Part shown: positions 20,961-31,596 of the stretch, one piece after another
Layout: each line of letters starts with the position of its first letter
Position numbering within the stretch: position 1 is the stretch's first letter
Source of the DNA: Roridomyces roridus
Taxonomy: Eukaryota; Basidiomycota; Agaricomycetes; Agaricales; Mycenaceae
Assembly (NCBI GenBank): GCA_029378245.1
Contig: JARKIF010000152.1
Span: 1 to 64,000, forward strand
Direction of reading: 5' to 3'
DNA: 64,000 nt
Notes under the pieces: model-generated
What the model was told of the DNA's origin: nothing
The model's database searches: none
The model's input: only the letters and a program-made list of their open reading frames with translations
Made by a program: the position numbers and the translations under genes

Positions 20961-22304
20961 TGGTCTTCATCCCTGTCCCCACCAGCCATCTTTTACACAT
21001 AATACACATCACCGGCCATTGAAGGTGTTGACATGAATCCATTCAAAGATTGCTGCCCTGCCGTTCAAGCCTAGGTGAGATTGACTTGCTTGTTGACGCG
21101 TTGACGCCACAACCAGATTGTTGTCTTATCTTTGTTGCTCAATCTTCGTTCTGAGGGCTGTTGATATTTATTCATTCCGTACGACAATGAATTTCGGTCT
21201 GGATACATCCTTCCGTCCATCTTTCTTCCGGCGTTCAAGGAAGAGAGACCCGGGCTCACATTAGGCCGCAAAGGTCCAGTCACGGATGGGTCCCCGCTTT
21301 GACAGACAAGATACGGCTCTGAGACAGATCCGGCGAGCCCGGGTATGCGCGTCATCGACGTAGTGGTGAGGATGCTTCGCCCACAGAGAATCTACCTTCT
21401 TGTTGGTAAATTAATTTGGATTGCATGCCCTCCGTCACGAGGGTAGTTTCGAGGTCGGAGTGCGCCACAGGAGGGATAACCATGCGCGCATTTAATTGCT
21501 AGGTCTTCGAACAGGGCCGGGAGTATAATTCACGCACTGTAATATAGCCAAACCTGCATCTTTTCCAAGTCTTCCCTCTCTTCCGTCGTCCGGTATGTCG
21601 ATCCCGGGTGGGTTCCGATATCGGTTGCTGCCGGGGTTAAAAGTACGCGAAAGCGGCTGGTATAATTAAAATCAGTTAATTAACAGGCGAATATAGCCAC
21701 GACGTATGTATGGCCCGCAGCAGGGTGCTCATAGCTATTGTAGCAGGCTGTCTGTTGCCAGATTCCAGTCTCTGATGTCGTCTAGCGACAACCTTGTAGA
21801 AGATAATGGCGGGAAGACAGGGCCGAAGGTTATGATTTCCCATGTAGAGGTGATGTTCGAGAAGGTCGTTTGACGTATGAATGAAGCGGAAGGAGTTGGT
21901 TTGGAGCGCAGGACTTGGAGCAAGAGAATATCCGCCCAGTGTGTCCAGGGACTGGAAGAGAATTTCTGGTAGATAGCAGTTACATTGTTGTCCATGTCGG
22001 TGTCAAGACGAAAGCAGGCTTAATGTGCGCAGGTGCAATCTATCTTGGTGAAGGAAGCGGTGACTGCCCGACGGGGCAAAGTGACTGATCATGACACAAC
22101 CGGATCTGGCTTGTCCTTTGTACTGTCTCTTTCACGCACACTCTGCTTCACGGCTCTCTGCGCCACACCGCTCCCCGCCCTCCCATATCCACTAGGCGGG
22201 ACACTTATCTGGGCCCTTCACCGACGACGAGCTCCCTTCTGTTTTGATCCCGCAGTTAACGTGGACACCGTGTTCCCTCCCGTTGCTACAGGCACCACGA
22301 CACC
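20961..22304. other. Upstream region of the G-alpha gene, no gene seen
   Basis: Short open frames on both strands have no family resemblance and no plausible splice structure. The last 200 bases are rich in pyrimidines (CCGCCCTCCCATATCC and similar), as is common before fungal start codons. The remainder shows no repeat. Confidence 0.5.
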
Positions 22305-23981
22305 ATGGGCATCTGTGGCTCACAACTAGACCGTGGCGAGAAAGAACGGAGCGATGCTATCGACCGCCAGCTCGAGGAGGATAGTAAAAAGTTCAAGAAG
22401 GAGTGCAAAATACTATTGCTCGGTACGTCCTTGTCTTTCATCTTTTGTATTCATTTTTGGTCCTTGTTCCTCTCTCTGGCACTTGCCCTCCATGGCCGTA
22501 ATGCCTGGGACTCGTGCCCGTGAGCTAGGCCCGGGGACCGGCGGATCTACTGTCTCGGCGCGTCCCAGGCACGGCAGGTCGCTGTGGCGAGCACGACAAC
22601 CATCTGCGCATTTGTTGCTGCTAGCAGCACTGCTACCTGCGACCGACAGTCGAGCAGCGATCCCGTACAATTTGCGTTTCCTTTCATTTTCCTCCGTTGA
22701 TCGTCGATCGTGTTCCGTCGCGTCCTGACTTTCCCCATCCATAGGCAGCGGCGAGGTTCGTGCATAGGCTCTCATTGCGGTCTTTTCTCAATTCCCTGCA
22801 GTCCGGCAAGAGTACGATAGTGAAGCAGATGAAGATTATCCATCAGGACGGGTTCTCACACGAGGAGCTCGTCGGTTTCCGCCCTACCATCCACAAGAAT
22901 GTCCTCGACTCCGTCCAAGCCATTATCATGGCGTCCAGGAAGATTGGTGTCGATCCTATTCGGTTTGGCAACCGTGTCCTGGCCGACAAGATCCTGGACG
23001 CCGCCTCCAACACGGATAGCCCGGCGTTTCTTTCACCTGAGATTGCGGATGCCATCAGCCAGCTGTGGCAAGACCCCATTATCCCGAAAATCATGGACGA
23101 GCATGCGAATGAATTCTACCTCATGGACAGTGCCGTCTAGTGCGTGCCTCGTTGCTTTTCTCCGACGATTCTCTAATAATACCCTGGACAGCTTTTTCAC
23201 GGAGGTCCTTCGGATTGGTGCACCGGACTATGTACCAACGGAGACGGATGTCCTTCGTGCCCGTGCGAAGACCTTTGGCATATCGGAGACACGATTCAAT
23301 ATGGGAGGCCTTGCGTACGCTGCCCACGCTGTCATGCCGACTGATACTGACCTGCCCATAGCATACACATGTTTGACGTTGGTGGCCAACGCTCGGAACG
23401 CAAGAAATGGATACACTGTTTCGAGAGCGTTACGAGCATAATATTCTGCACAGCCCTGAGCGAGTACGATCAGGTCCTGCTGGAGGCTCGAGATCAGAAT
23501 CGCATGAAAGAGTCGCTGATACTTTTCGACTCTGTGATCAACTCGCGGTGGTTCTTACGGACGTCCATCATCCTCTTCCTCAACAAGATTGACGTCTTCA
23601 AGGCCAAGCTGCCCAAGGTATTCCCCTTTCATTTCGACAGCAAGCTTGTATTGAAGATCCACAGATTCCATTACAACGCTATTTCCCAGAATATATAGGC
23701 AGGTTTATTGCGCGAAGAATTATCTTGATCTAACCTGTATACAGGGGGGTCGGATATCAACAACGCTGCGCGATTCATCTTGTGGCGATTTATGCAGGCA
23801 AATCGGGCGAGGTTGAGTGTTTACCCCCAGTATGTCATTTTCACTGTTCCTTTCATTCACTGTGCTTACTGGTGGCGCTAGTCTGACGCAAGCGACGGAC
23901 ACGTCAAATATACGACTGGTATTTGCGGCCGTCAAGGAGACGATCCTGCAGAATGCGCTCAAAGATTCAGGTATCCTGTAG
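22305..23981 (+). CDS. Heterotrimeric G-protein alpha subunit
   Basis: Eight exons are inferred: 22305-22422, 22745-22755, 22802-23139, 23192-23314, 23362-23617, 23665-23698, 23745-23829 and 23882-23981. The product couples receptors to cAMP or MAPK signalling at the plasma membrane. MGICGSQ supplies a myristoylation Gly and a palmitoylation Cys. The P-loop is GSGESGKST (G1), [12 protein letters not shown] is switch II (G3), FLNKIDVF is G4 and TQATDT is G5. The C-terminus KDSGIL has Ser at the fourth position from the end, where a pertussis-toxin-type Cys would sit. Exon 2 is an 11-nt microexon coding the centre of the P-loop. Intron 6 appears to use a GC donor (23699). Intron 1 is unusually long (322 nt). 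Confidence 0.95.
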
Positions 23982-24466
23982 CCACGCTGGTGCAGTGGCT
24001 TTTTTACATTATCTTGTCCTTGTATCGGTGAGTTTTCTTCCTTGGTAGCTTGCACTCCGAGCTGACTGTCACATAGCTGCATCTATCGCATTATGTATCA
24101 CCACCCTCACAACATCGCATTGCTACTACTATCACCACACATTTGCTTTCGATCTCTATACTACGCGCCCTTGGAGCGCACGCCTACTTTACTACCTAAA
24201 CATACTACACACACTTATTCGATCACTCCCTCCTCCCCTGGTTATGTATGTACGGTCTTGTACGAGGACACTCTTTCTCTTTCTCCCTTTACATCAAGGC
24301 AAAAATTTGTATCCGAATCTTCTGCGTGTACCATTACCATTACATTTTTTTGTTGTACCGGAAATATTCTGTGCCTTGGCTGCCGTAAGCCATTGTGATT
24401 GTCCCCGGGAGGGTAAACGGGGAGCCGAGGAGCCAAAAATGGCAGGTGAGTAGACCTTTTTGGGAA
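23982..24466. other. 3' region of the G-alpha gene, nothing else seen
   Basis: Pyrimidine- and AC-rich sequence, probably the 3' UTR of the G-alpha gene and the promoter of the next gene. No credible frame is present. Confidence 0.5.
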
Positions 24467-25171
24467 ATGCCGCGTTTACGTAGCGCGTCGATCCGCCTCT
24501 CTCCACTTTCACCACCATCGTCCATGAAGGAAGAAGAAGAGAACGTGCAGCTATCGACGAATGACTACAGACTCCCTCTCGGCAAACCGACGCTCGTGTT
24601 CTTCCCTCCGCAAGCCAGGACGGGGCCGACCAAGGCAAAGGCGGCGAAGAGGAGGCTGGATGAGCCGGTTGTGGTACAGGTTATGATGGGTACTGTATCG
24701 AGGTGAGTTTACGCGTTCATTTTGACGCGCTGGGGCTCACAACACGCGTCTCGTAGGTCTCCGACGCGTGAAGAGGTCGCGGCGTACTATGATTCTGATA
24801 CCCAGGAAGAGATTACAGTGCGCGTCGCGGTATCTATTGAAGTATCTTAATTCTGAATTCTGAATTCAGGCGGTGGTGGAGACTATTATATTCGACAATG
24901 TCCTCAATCCGCACGGATACACGCCCGCCAAGGGATTCGAAATCGAGGGAAATGGGTATATTTTGCGTGGGTGTGAGTACGCCCTTCCATCTCAATGTTC
25001 TATGGAACTCATTGTCTTGCAGTCAAGGAGGATTGGAAATGGGGCCGGCGCCTTTTGCTCGAGTGGGGAGGTACTAGGGTGAATCCGTGTGCTGATAAAT
25101 GGACGTTTAGATTCAAGTGGACTGGGGGTGGGGCGTCAAAGGGCTTAGCAGAAAGTGAAGTCGTCATGTAA
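24467..25171 (+). CDS. Small conserved-looking protein of unknown function
   Basis: The exons are 24467-24702, 24757-24817, 24870-24972 and 25023-25171, with introns of 54, 52 and 50 nt in consistent phase. The joined protein is about 182 residues. It has a basic, Ser-rich N-terminus, then DYRLPLGKPTLVFFPP, TREEVAAYYDSDTQEEITAV, IIFDNVLNPHGYTPAKGFEI and an aromatic C-terminal half (FKEDWKWGRRLLLEWGG, KWTFRFKWTGGG). I do not recognise the family. The regular splicing and sustained frame argue for a real gene. It is co-oriented with G-alpha. Confidence 0.65.
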
Positions 25172-25242
25172 TTTGTACATTAAAGCGAGCATCAGGGTCT
25201 ACGCTGTGAACGCAGGAAACAGGCTGTGGGCGTCAACGCCAC

Positions 25243-25930
25243 CTAGGAACTCGTTTGAACTCGTTTCTGCTCCTCGAACGCGACGAGCGGCGAGATTTCG
25301 TATTGGCAAATGAGAAGGCGGCTAGCGGTCAGTCGAGATGAAATAAAGGGAAAGAAAGGTGACTTGCAGGCCCATCGGTATGATTCCGTATCAATGAATC
25401 GCTGAGCCTTAAATTCCCGTGCGTCGTGACCCCAGTACATAGCTGTATAATGCATAATAATCAGTTCCAATGAAAAAAGGAAATGGAACAACGCACGATT
25501 CGCACCCAGCTTTCAACGGGACGCTAATTTCTTCGATCTCGCCAATCGTTTGCGTAAAAGAGTGCACCGTGATCTTCGTGTCGCATGCAGCCAATTTCAT
25601 TAGCCGCCAGACGGCGGGGAAGAGGCGGATCGTCTCGTGGAACGTGGCCCTAGTGTATTTCTGGTGCTCCGGGCGCTTTCTTGGGATGCAAGTCCTGGTA
25701 TATGACTCCCGCGTATAAGCGAGGAATGGCGGCGATAGGGACATCAGGCAGGTCAGTGAATGTGTGGTGGTTTCTATGGAAGGTGTGAATGGCCGGAGGT
25801 GGACGGCAGACCATCCCCAGCTAAGATGAAAGCCTTGGTGTGCGTCAGACGCCAATATGTATCCATACAGGAAGGACTCACGAGGGCATCGGACAACAGC
25901 TCCGAGTCGTCCCTCAAACTCCACTGAGGA
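25243..25930 (-). pseudogene. Cytochrome P450 relic lacking the heme loop
   Basis: On the minus strand an I-helix-like ETTTHSLTCLMSL is followed by the K-helix ExxR motif in ATFHETIRLFPAVWRL. Then come YTAMYWGHDAREFKAQRF (the aromatic/PERF region) and, after a gap, LLICQYEISPL. The Cys-containing heme-binding loop (FxxGxRxCxG) that should lie between is absent. N-terminal P450 sequence is not seen. It is therefore a truncated, non-functional fungal P450. Confidence 0.7.
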
Positions 25931-26599
25931 CGTGCTCCACTGCAGTCGAATTCTGAAAGGCCAGGGTATTTCCTGTTGAAGGTGCCAGAGACGATTTTTC
26001 TTGCCAGGACATAACGAGGAGGGTGGCCTGGCCTAGCGTAGACGCGAAAACTTACCCGGACGTAGTGCTTCATGACGCCAAGGTTAAAAGATTCGCAGCC
26101 GTGGGTCTCATCGAGACCGGCGAACCAGGATCGAGAGGAACGCGTTGGCGGAGGTTGGCGGTCTATTCATGTTTTGAAGCTGGCAAGACTTGAGAGATCA
26201 CGTCGGGCTTCGCGGAACGCTCTTGTGCCGCCTCCAATCCTTCACTTCACCGAGTTCATTCGACGTCTTCGTACTGCTGACAGAATGTGATAGGGGCAAG
26301 GAAAAAAAAGAAAAACCTTGATCAACTTGATGGGCGTTGTCATCTCCATTTAGATAGACCCCTCGTTCTCGACTTGCATGCGTCTCTCTGGCCTCTCCAA
26401 CGGTGTGTGGAGACAGAAGTGAACGACAATATATCTCCGGGAGTGGTAAGCCCTTGGCAGTCTGAATAAGCACGATGGGACAGAGACAACTCGCTGAATA
26501 CACCTTCATAAGCCTAAGCCTCATCTCGCTTTGTCACGGTTCCGATTCTTCCATCGGAGGGCTCAGCGACTAGGCACAGAAACGACGCGTCCTCTCCAC
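25931..26599. other. No gene recognised
   Basis: The part near 25931-26075 may hold further decayed P450 sequence, since short open frames continue on the minus strand, but no motif supports it. The rest is unannotated intergenic sequence. Confidence 0.4.
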
Positions 26600-27755
26600 A
26601 TGGCTCCCCTGAGTAATCGACGAGTATTAAACCTGCAGCGACATCTAGAATTTCTCCATTGACCACCCACGAGCGTCGAATTCACTGTGTACAAGGGCTC
26701 TGCGAACGACGGCATCGTCGAAGCCAAGACGACTCACGCCCCGCCTACGGGAAACCAAGTCCTCGTCAAGATCACCGCGACGAGCACTACAGACAAGCGG
26801 ATATAGTTTTGGGGCACGAGGGCGTCGGCACCGTCGAGCAGATTGGTGAGGCTGTGACGGACTTGACGGTCGGGGACGTCGTTGGCTGGGGTTACGTGCA
26901 CAAGACTTGCGGCAAGTGCGAGCAGTGTCTCCTTGGTTCGTCGTCCATCACACAGTAGTCCGAGTATCTGACTTGACCTACTTAGGCCGGGACCAATACT
27001 GCCCGACGCGAGAGTTCTATGGCGATGCTAACTTGCACCAAGGCTCCTTCGGATCGCGCGCCATCTGGGATGCCGACTTTTTGTTCAAGGTTCCTGAGGG
27101 CATCAAGCCTGAGCACGCCGCTCCGCTCATGTGCGGTGGCGCGACCATATTCGAGCTCATGGAAACGTTCAACATCCGCCCCGCTGACCGTGTCGGCGTC
27201 GTCGGCATCGGTGGCCTCGGACATCTGGCGATCATCTTCCTAGCCAAGATCGGCGCCAACGTCGTCGTGTTCTCGAGCACCGAGTCCAAACGCGAGGAAG
27301 CGCTCCGCCTCGGCGCCTCCGAGTTCATCGCCACCCAGGGCCTCGACAAGTTCGACATCCCACAACTCGACTTTCTCATCGTTACTACTAGCTTCTTGCC
27401 CAACTGGCAGCCGTGCGTACCCTTCCGTTTTCATTGCATTATTATGTCTCACTGAACTCTCATCAATAGATACTTGGACGTGATGAAGCCCCGCGGCACC
27501 ATCTTCCCGCTCACCATCTCGTTCGACAACCTCAGCATCCCCACCCTGGCTCTCGTGCCCCGCGGAATCAACCTCCAGGGCTCATCCGTCGCTTCGCGCT
27601 CGGTCCAGAAACGCATGCTCGAGTTTTCGGCACGCAACAAGGTCGAGCCGATTGTCGAGTTGATCCCGCTGACCAAGGACGGCGTGGAGGAGGGTATGCA
27701 GCGGTTGAGGGATGGTAAGGTCCGGTACAGGGCTGTTCTGGTCGCGAAAGAATGA
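26600..27755 (+). pseudogene. Zinc-type alcohol dehydrogenase (MDR family), catalytic site damaged
   Basis: The readable exons are about 26670-26935, 26986-27412 and 27470-27755, with clear introns of 50 and 57 nt. Landmarks are EFTVYKGS, VLGHEGVGTVEQIG (GHE zinc motif), the four-Cys structural zinc site CGKCEQC...QYC, and the NADP-binding VGVVGIGGLGHLAI. The C-terminus is KVRYRAVLVAKE. Near 26783 the segment that should carry the catalytic-zinc Cys (CGTD just before EHYR) is missing and the frame changes. This looks like a deletion of about 20 nt that destroys a zinc ligand. The start (Met at 26600) could not be joined cleanly either. It is probably a recent pseudogene of a cinnamyl/NADP-dependent ADH. 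Confidence 0.78.
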
Positions 27756-28196
27756 GAAGGTGTAATTATTTAGCAAGTATACTATTTACACTCATATAAG
27801 TACATTACATACCATGGGTAGAAATGATTTCCAAATCCACGAAACAAAGTGATTTTCTCGCAGTCGGTCATTCGGAACAATCTGCCGCATCAGCGCATCA
27901 AAGCCTCTCTCCTCCTCCCGCCACGCTTCTCGAGCTTTCAAACTAGATTTTAACCTCGCCCTACTTCTCGAATTCCCCACAGAACATATGCTAGCACTCC
28001 CGACGACGCCGAGACACGTCTCATCGCGTTTGATTAGCTTCGATGCTTAGATTCCCCTCCGATGCGCTGTGCAAACGCCACCGGGAGGCCAACCTCCGGA
28101 ACCTGACCGCGCGCGTCGGACGCTTCCAACTCCTCGGACAAGCAAGTTCAATGAAGATATTTTATTCGCTACATATCAAGTTTTTCGGCACAACCA
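27756..28196. other. No gene recognised
   Basis: A 62-codon minus-strand frame with a charged stretch (LKAREAWREEERGFDALMRQ) ends near 27792. It has no recognisable start context or partner exon, so it is left uncalled. Confidence 0.4.
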
Positions 28197-29276
28197 CTAC
28201 TGGAAGTCCTCTTGTCTACAAAAAAGTACAACATCTGCATAATTCTTACCTATCATCTCGGTCATCCATAAAACGGAAAACATGATGGTGTTAAAATAAA
28301 GCAAGGCTACATGAAGCTGGCACTCGGGTGCGACCAGCGTCGCGGCATCGGCTGCGAATGGGGAGCGTGCTGCAAGAGACGCGTCAATACTCGAAGAAAA
28401 ATCGAGGCGATCGATGCCTACCGTGGTGTAATCATAATGCAACGAGCGCGGGCAAGTCAAGACGGGATCGAACGGCGACAAGGCTGGATAAAGCTCCCAG
28501 TTCGACCCATCCGGCTCCTCCTGCTTCTGCGGCACAGGCTCATACTCGGGCGAAAACGCGCGCAGCCCCGTATCGTCGAACCGTTCAATCTTCGTCTCAT
28601 ACAACTCTTCCTCCTCCTCGGGCAGCAGATCGAGCTGGAACTCGAAGATACGCGGCTCCTCCTCGAGAGGGCGAGCCTCGCCGCCTGCCCAGGGCTCGAG
28701 CACCCCGCGTCCACCCTGAGTGTGCATCGCGAACGGGTTGAGCCGGAAGACGCTCATCATGCGACGCATTCGTGGGCAGGCTTGCGTTGCACGGAGGGGA
28801 ACCTCGGTCGGTGGGGCGAAGCTCTGCGGAAGGGCAGTGGGGAGGTCCATGATGAAGCCATCCTCGTCGGGCTGCTCCTCCTTGACCAGGAATGGTTGCG
28901 GCGACGAGGCAGAGGAGGACGATGCAGACGAGGTGGTAGCATGAGCGTCAGTGTGCGGCGAGGAGACGGTGGTGGGAGACGCGTTACGCGTGAAGGGAGG
29001 ACTGTAGGTGTTGGGGTTGATGGCGTCGAGCAGGGACGGCGGAGAGTGGTGGTGGTGATGCGCCTCGGGAAGATAATGGGTGGCGGCGGGTGCAGAGCGA
29101 GAATTATACTCGGGCTGACAGGTAAGATTTACAGCAGCATTCCATGGGCTGACGAAAGAGGCGGGAGTGGGTATGTAATGAGGCGGCGGCTCCGTCGTCC
29201 ATTGCGAAGATCTACGGCTTGAATAACTCGGCCGTTGGTGCTGGGGGAAATACGGGGCAGGGTTGTACTGCAGCAT
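28197..29276 (-). CDS. Ser/Pro-rich protein with an acidic, conserved-looking core; function unknown
   Basis: A 359-codon frame starts at MLQYNPAPYFPQ. The first 150 residues are low in complexity: His-run at about residues 72-76, then Ser/Ala runs. A denser core follows: EDGFIMDLPTALP, PPTEVPLRATQACPRMRRMM, VFRLNPFAMH and EEEPRIFEFQLDL. The composition suggests a nuclear or regulatory protein; agaricomycete genomes carry similar proteins, but I know of no assigned function. No DNA-binding domain is visible. The last 50 residues change character and may read through an unrecognised intron. Confidence 0.7.
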   Translation of the reverse strand: MLQYNPAPYFPQHQRPSYSSRRSSQWTTEPPPHYIPTPASFVSPWNAAVNLTCQPEYNSRSAPAATHYLPEAHHHHHSPPSLLDAINPNTYSPPFTRNASPTTVSSPHTDAHATTSSASSSSASSPQPFLVKEEQPDEDGFIMDLPTALPQSFAPPTEVPLRATQACPRMRRMMSVFRLNPFAMHTQGGRGVLEPWAGGEARPLEEEPRIFEFQLDLLPEEEEELYETKIERFDDTGLRAFSPEYEPVPQKQEEPDGSNWELYPALSPFDPVLTCPRSLHYDYTTVGIDRLDFSSSIDASLAARSPFAADAATLVAPECQLHVALLYFNTIMFSVLWMTEMIGKNYADVVLFCRQEDFQ

Positions 29277-31263
29277 TGAGAAGGAGTGATTGCGACATGG
29301 GGCGATGCGGGGGCCTTTATACCAAGGACCGTGACAGGCATACTCTGGCCTGAAATCAATATTAAACCCAAGATCGGCTTACGAAACACTGTGGGCTTCT
29401 TGAGTGGATACGCACCACGCCGCACGATATCTTTGCAACGCCTTCGCAATCTAATTCGGAGACTTTTGACTCCGCGAAAAAATGCAGCAAAGACAAAAAC
29501 ATCCGTTGTTTTTTGTTAGTACCTCTCTCTGCGAAACCTGTCGAATACCATCGTGGACCCTCGATTCATACTTTTAGGTGGTAGGCGCCAGATCTCGTTC
29601 GATGCACCGTGTAGCGTGTGGCACCTCATGTCGCCCGTAAACTCCCGACTGCTGGGCCCAGGAACCGAAAGATAATGGGTTCTCTTCGCGCTACTACACT
29701 GACAGCCAGTCCAGAAGCGCGTCCCCGTCCCGGTGCCCCGAGTGTGTGCATGCATCATGGTGGCACAAGTACGTAGGCATGTCCGAGGCCCGAACTAGTC
29801 GCTCGCGAGGATCAACTGATGCTGTGAAAGATGGAATAAAAAAAACAAAAGAGTCCCTGGCGAGCCACGAGGCTGGAGAGCGATAAATGGTGTGTTGCCA
29901 GAAGAGGATGAAGAAAAAACATGGTGATTATGCCACGCAAAACCCGCACTGCAACCCTGTTTGATCCTGCGAAGAATTAAAACTCTGGGCAGTGTGGCCA
30001 CGATTCACAGCCAGCTGACGAAAGGCCGGGGTATATTCAGTGGCCCGTAAAGTTTGTTGAACAGGTTGAGTTGATTTTTTCCCGCAGTTCAACGTTCAAC
30101 TCCGCCATTGATCAAAACGCCCTCGAGAATCTTGATGAATGCGCGTCTGTCCCTGAGGCATGCAACAAGATATCATTTCCCGCTCCCATCTGACATGGTT
30201 GACCGCACGATGGGTGTTCCATATCTTTGGTGAGATCCGTGCCATGCAGCCGATGACTGCTCCAGGTGAGGAGGGCATCGGTGGAGAGGCTGGCTAGTGG
30301 CGGAGCTTTACCGACGACTCGGAGTCTCTCATCAACTACTATTGCTCGCTTGCCCTCTAAACTAGGCTGGTCTCTGTAAACCGCGGTCTTGAAACCGCCA
30401 GACTCACGACTGGGACGTTACTTACCTCGGATTCTGCAAGAAGAACGCCCAAACACCTCGTACCACTCTGAAAACACCGTCACGAGTCTTCTCCTCCTAA
30501 CTCCTTTGGCGGTACGAAGCTAAACGTCTCAGGCCCTCCGTCTCGTCGCGTATCGCGTGGATGATGGAGTACTCCTCGACGCTCTTCTTCCACTCCGTTC
30601 GTCGAGCTCCTCCGCCGGTACGCTGCGGCCATAACCTTATTTCCCTGCGACAGTCCGGGACATCTTCCGGACTCTGGGGCGATATGAACGTCGGAAGACT
30701 GCGGGCTGATTCCCGCGTCGACGTCCCCGTCTCGCTCGGCGCGCACTTTGCTTAAACTTTGCGTCTTCTTCATATCATGTATGTAGATCCAGTCCTTATT
30801 TGACGTCGTACTAGCGAATGAATTTCCCAGATTGGTTTTCTGTTTGACCGATTCAGACCTTTCTTTTGGTGAAGGCGACCCAAGCCTAGAATCTACCGCC
30901 AATTTTTTCGGCCTCCCTAGACTGAAGAAATTCCTCAAGGCTACCGGGTTTCCAGAGTCGCCTGAAGTAAACAAGATAAGGAAGTACTGACGCGATTACA
31001 TCCAAACGCTATTGTTGTTCGGCGACAACCGCGAACGTGCCAAGTCTGCCAGCCTGCTGCCCTAGAACGTCAGAGGCACGCCGCATTCTCGACTTGGTCC
31101 ACTAAGAACCTCGGTGATACGGGCTAAATCCTTGCCCTAGGTCCAAACCGATGGTCTTATTCGGTACTCTCATTCGTCTCGTTTGGCAAGTACAATAAGT
31201 ACATAGCTGAAATCAAGAAATTCGATTCGTAGGTACAAAAAAAGCTGGACAGTGCGCTACACC
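29277..31263. other. Gene-poor region
   Basis: No supported gene. A 164-codon minus-strand frame (30974-30480) has no recognisable domain and no introns. It is mentioned only as a possibility. No terminal repeats or TE ends were found. Confidence 0.45.
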
Positions 31264-31596
31264 CTACTGTCCTTCTCCGGCATGGTCCGAGTGCGAGGTG
31301 GGCTTGGTGTTTTGGGAGCGGTTGGAGAAGCCCGCCGATTCAAGCAAGCCTTTGGGGAACGATTGCAGAAGGGCGGCCGTCGAGTGCTCCTGCGTACAAG
31401 TTAGAATCACCTTGAACTAGATATTGAAACGAGCACATACGAGGGCGATGGATATGGCCGCGTATTTCCGGAGTTGTTGGTTGCCCGCGAGGATATCGTT
31501 GTACGAACGGAGCTCCTCTGGGTCACTGCTTGCTGCGTACTGTTGAGAAGACTTCACCAGGGCGTCCGACATCATCAGGAGCTCGCGCATTGACAT
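31264..31596 (-). CDS. Small hypothetical protein, 93 residues, two exons
   Basis: Exon 1 (31596-31441) reads MSMRELLMMSDALVKSSQQY and continues as a charged helix. A 51-nt intron (31390-31440, donor GTATGT, acceptor CGCAG) leads in frame to LEHSTAALLQSFPKGLLESA and a hydrophilic tail ending GEGQ. The first 60 residues look helical. The clean intron and frame make it plausible. No family is recognised. Confidence 0.5.

Noticed and set aside
28311..29222. 303-codon plus-strand frame opposite the Ser/Pro-rich gene
   Set aside because: Arg/Gly-rich antisense shadow caused by GC-biased third positions; the minus frame has the natural composition.
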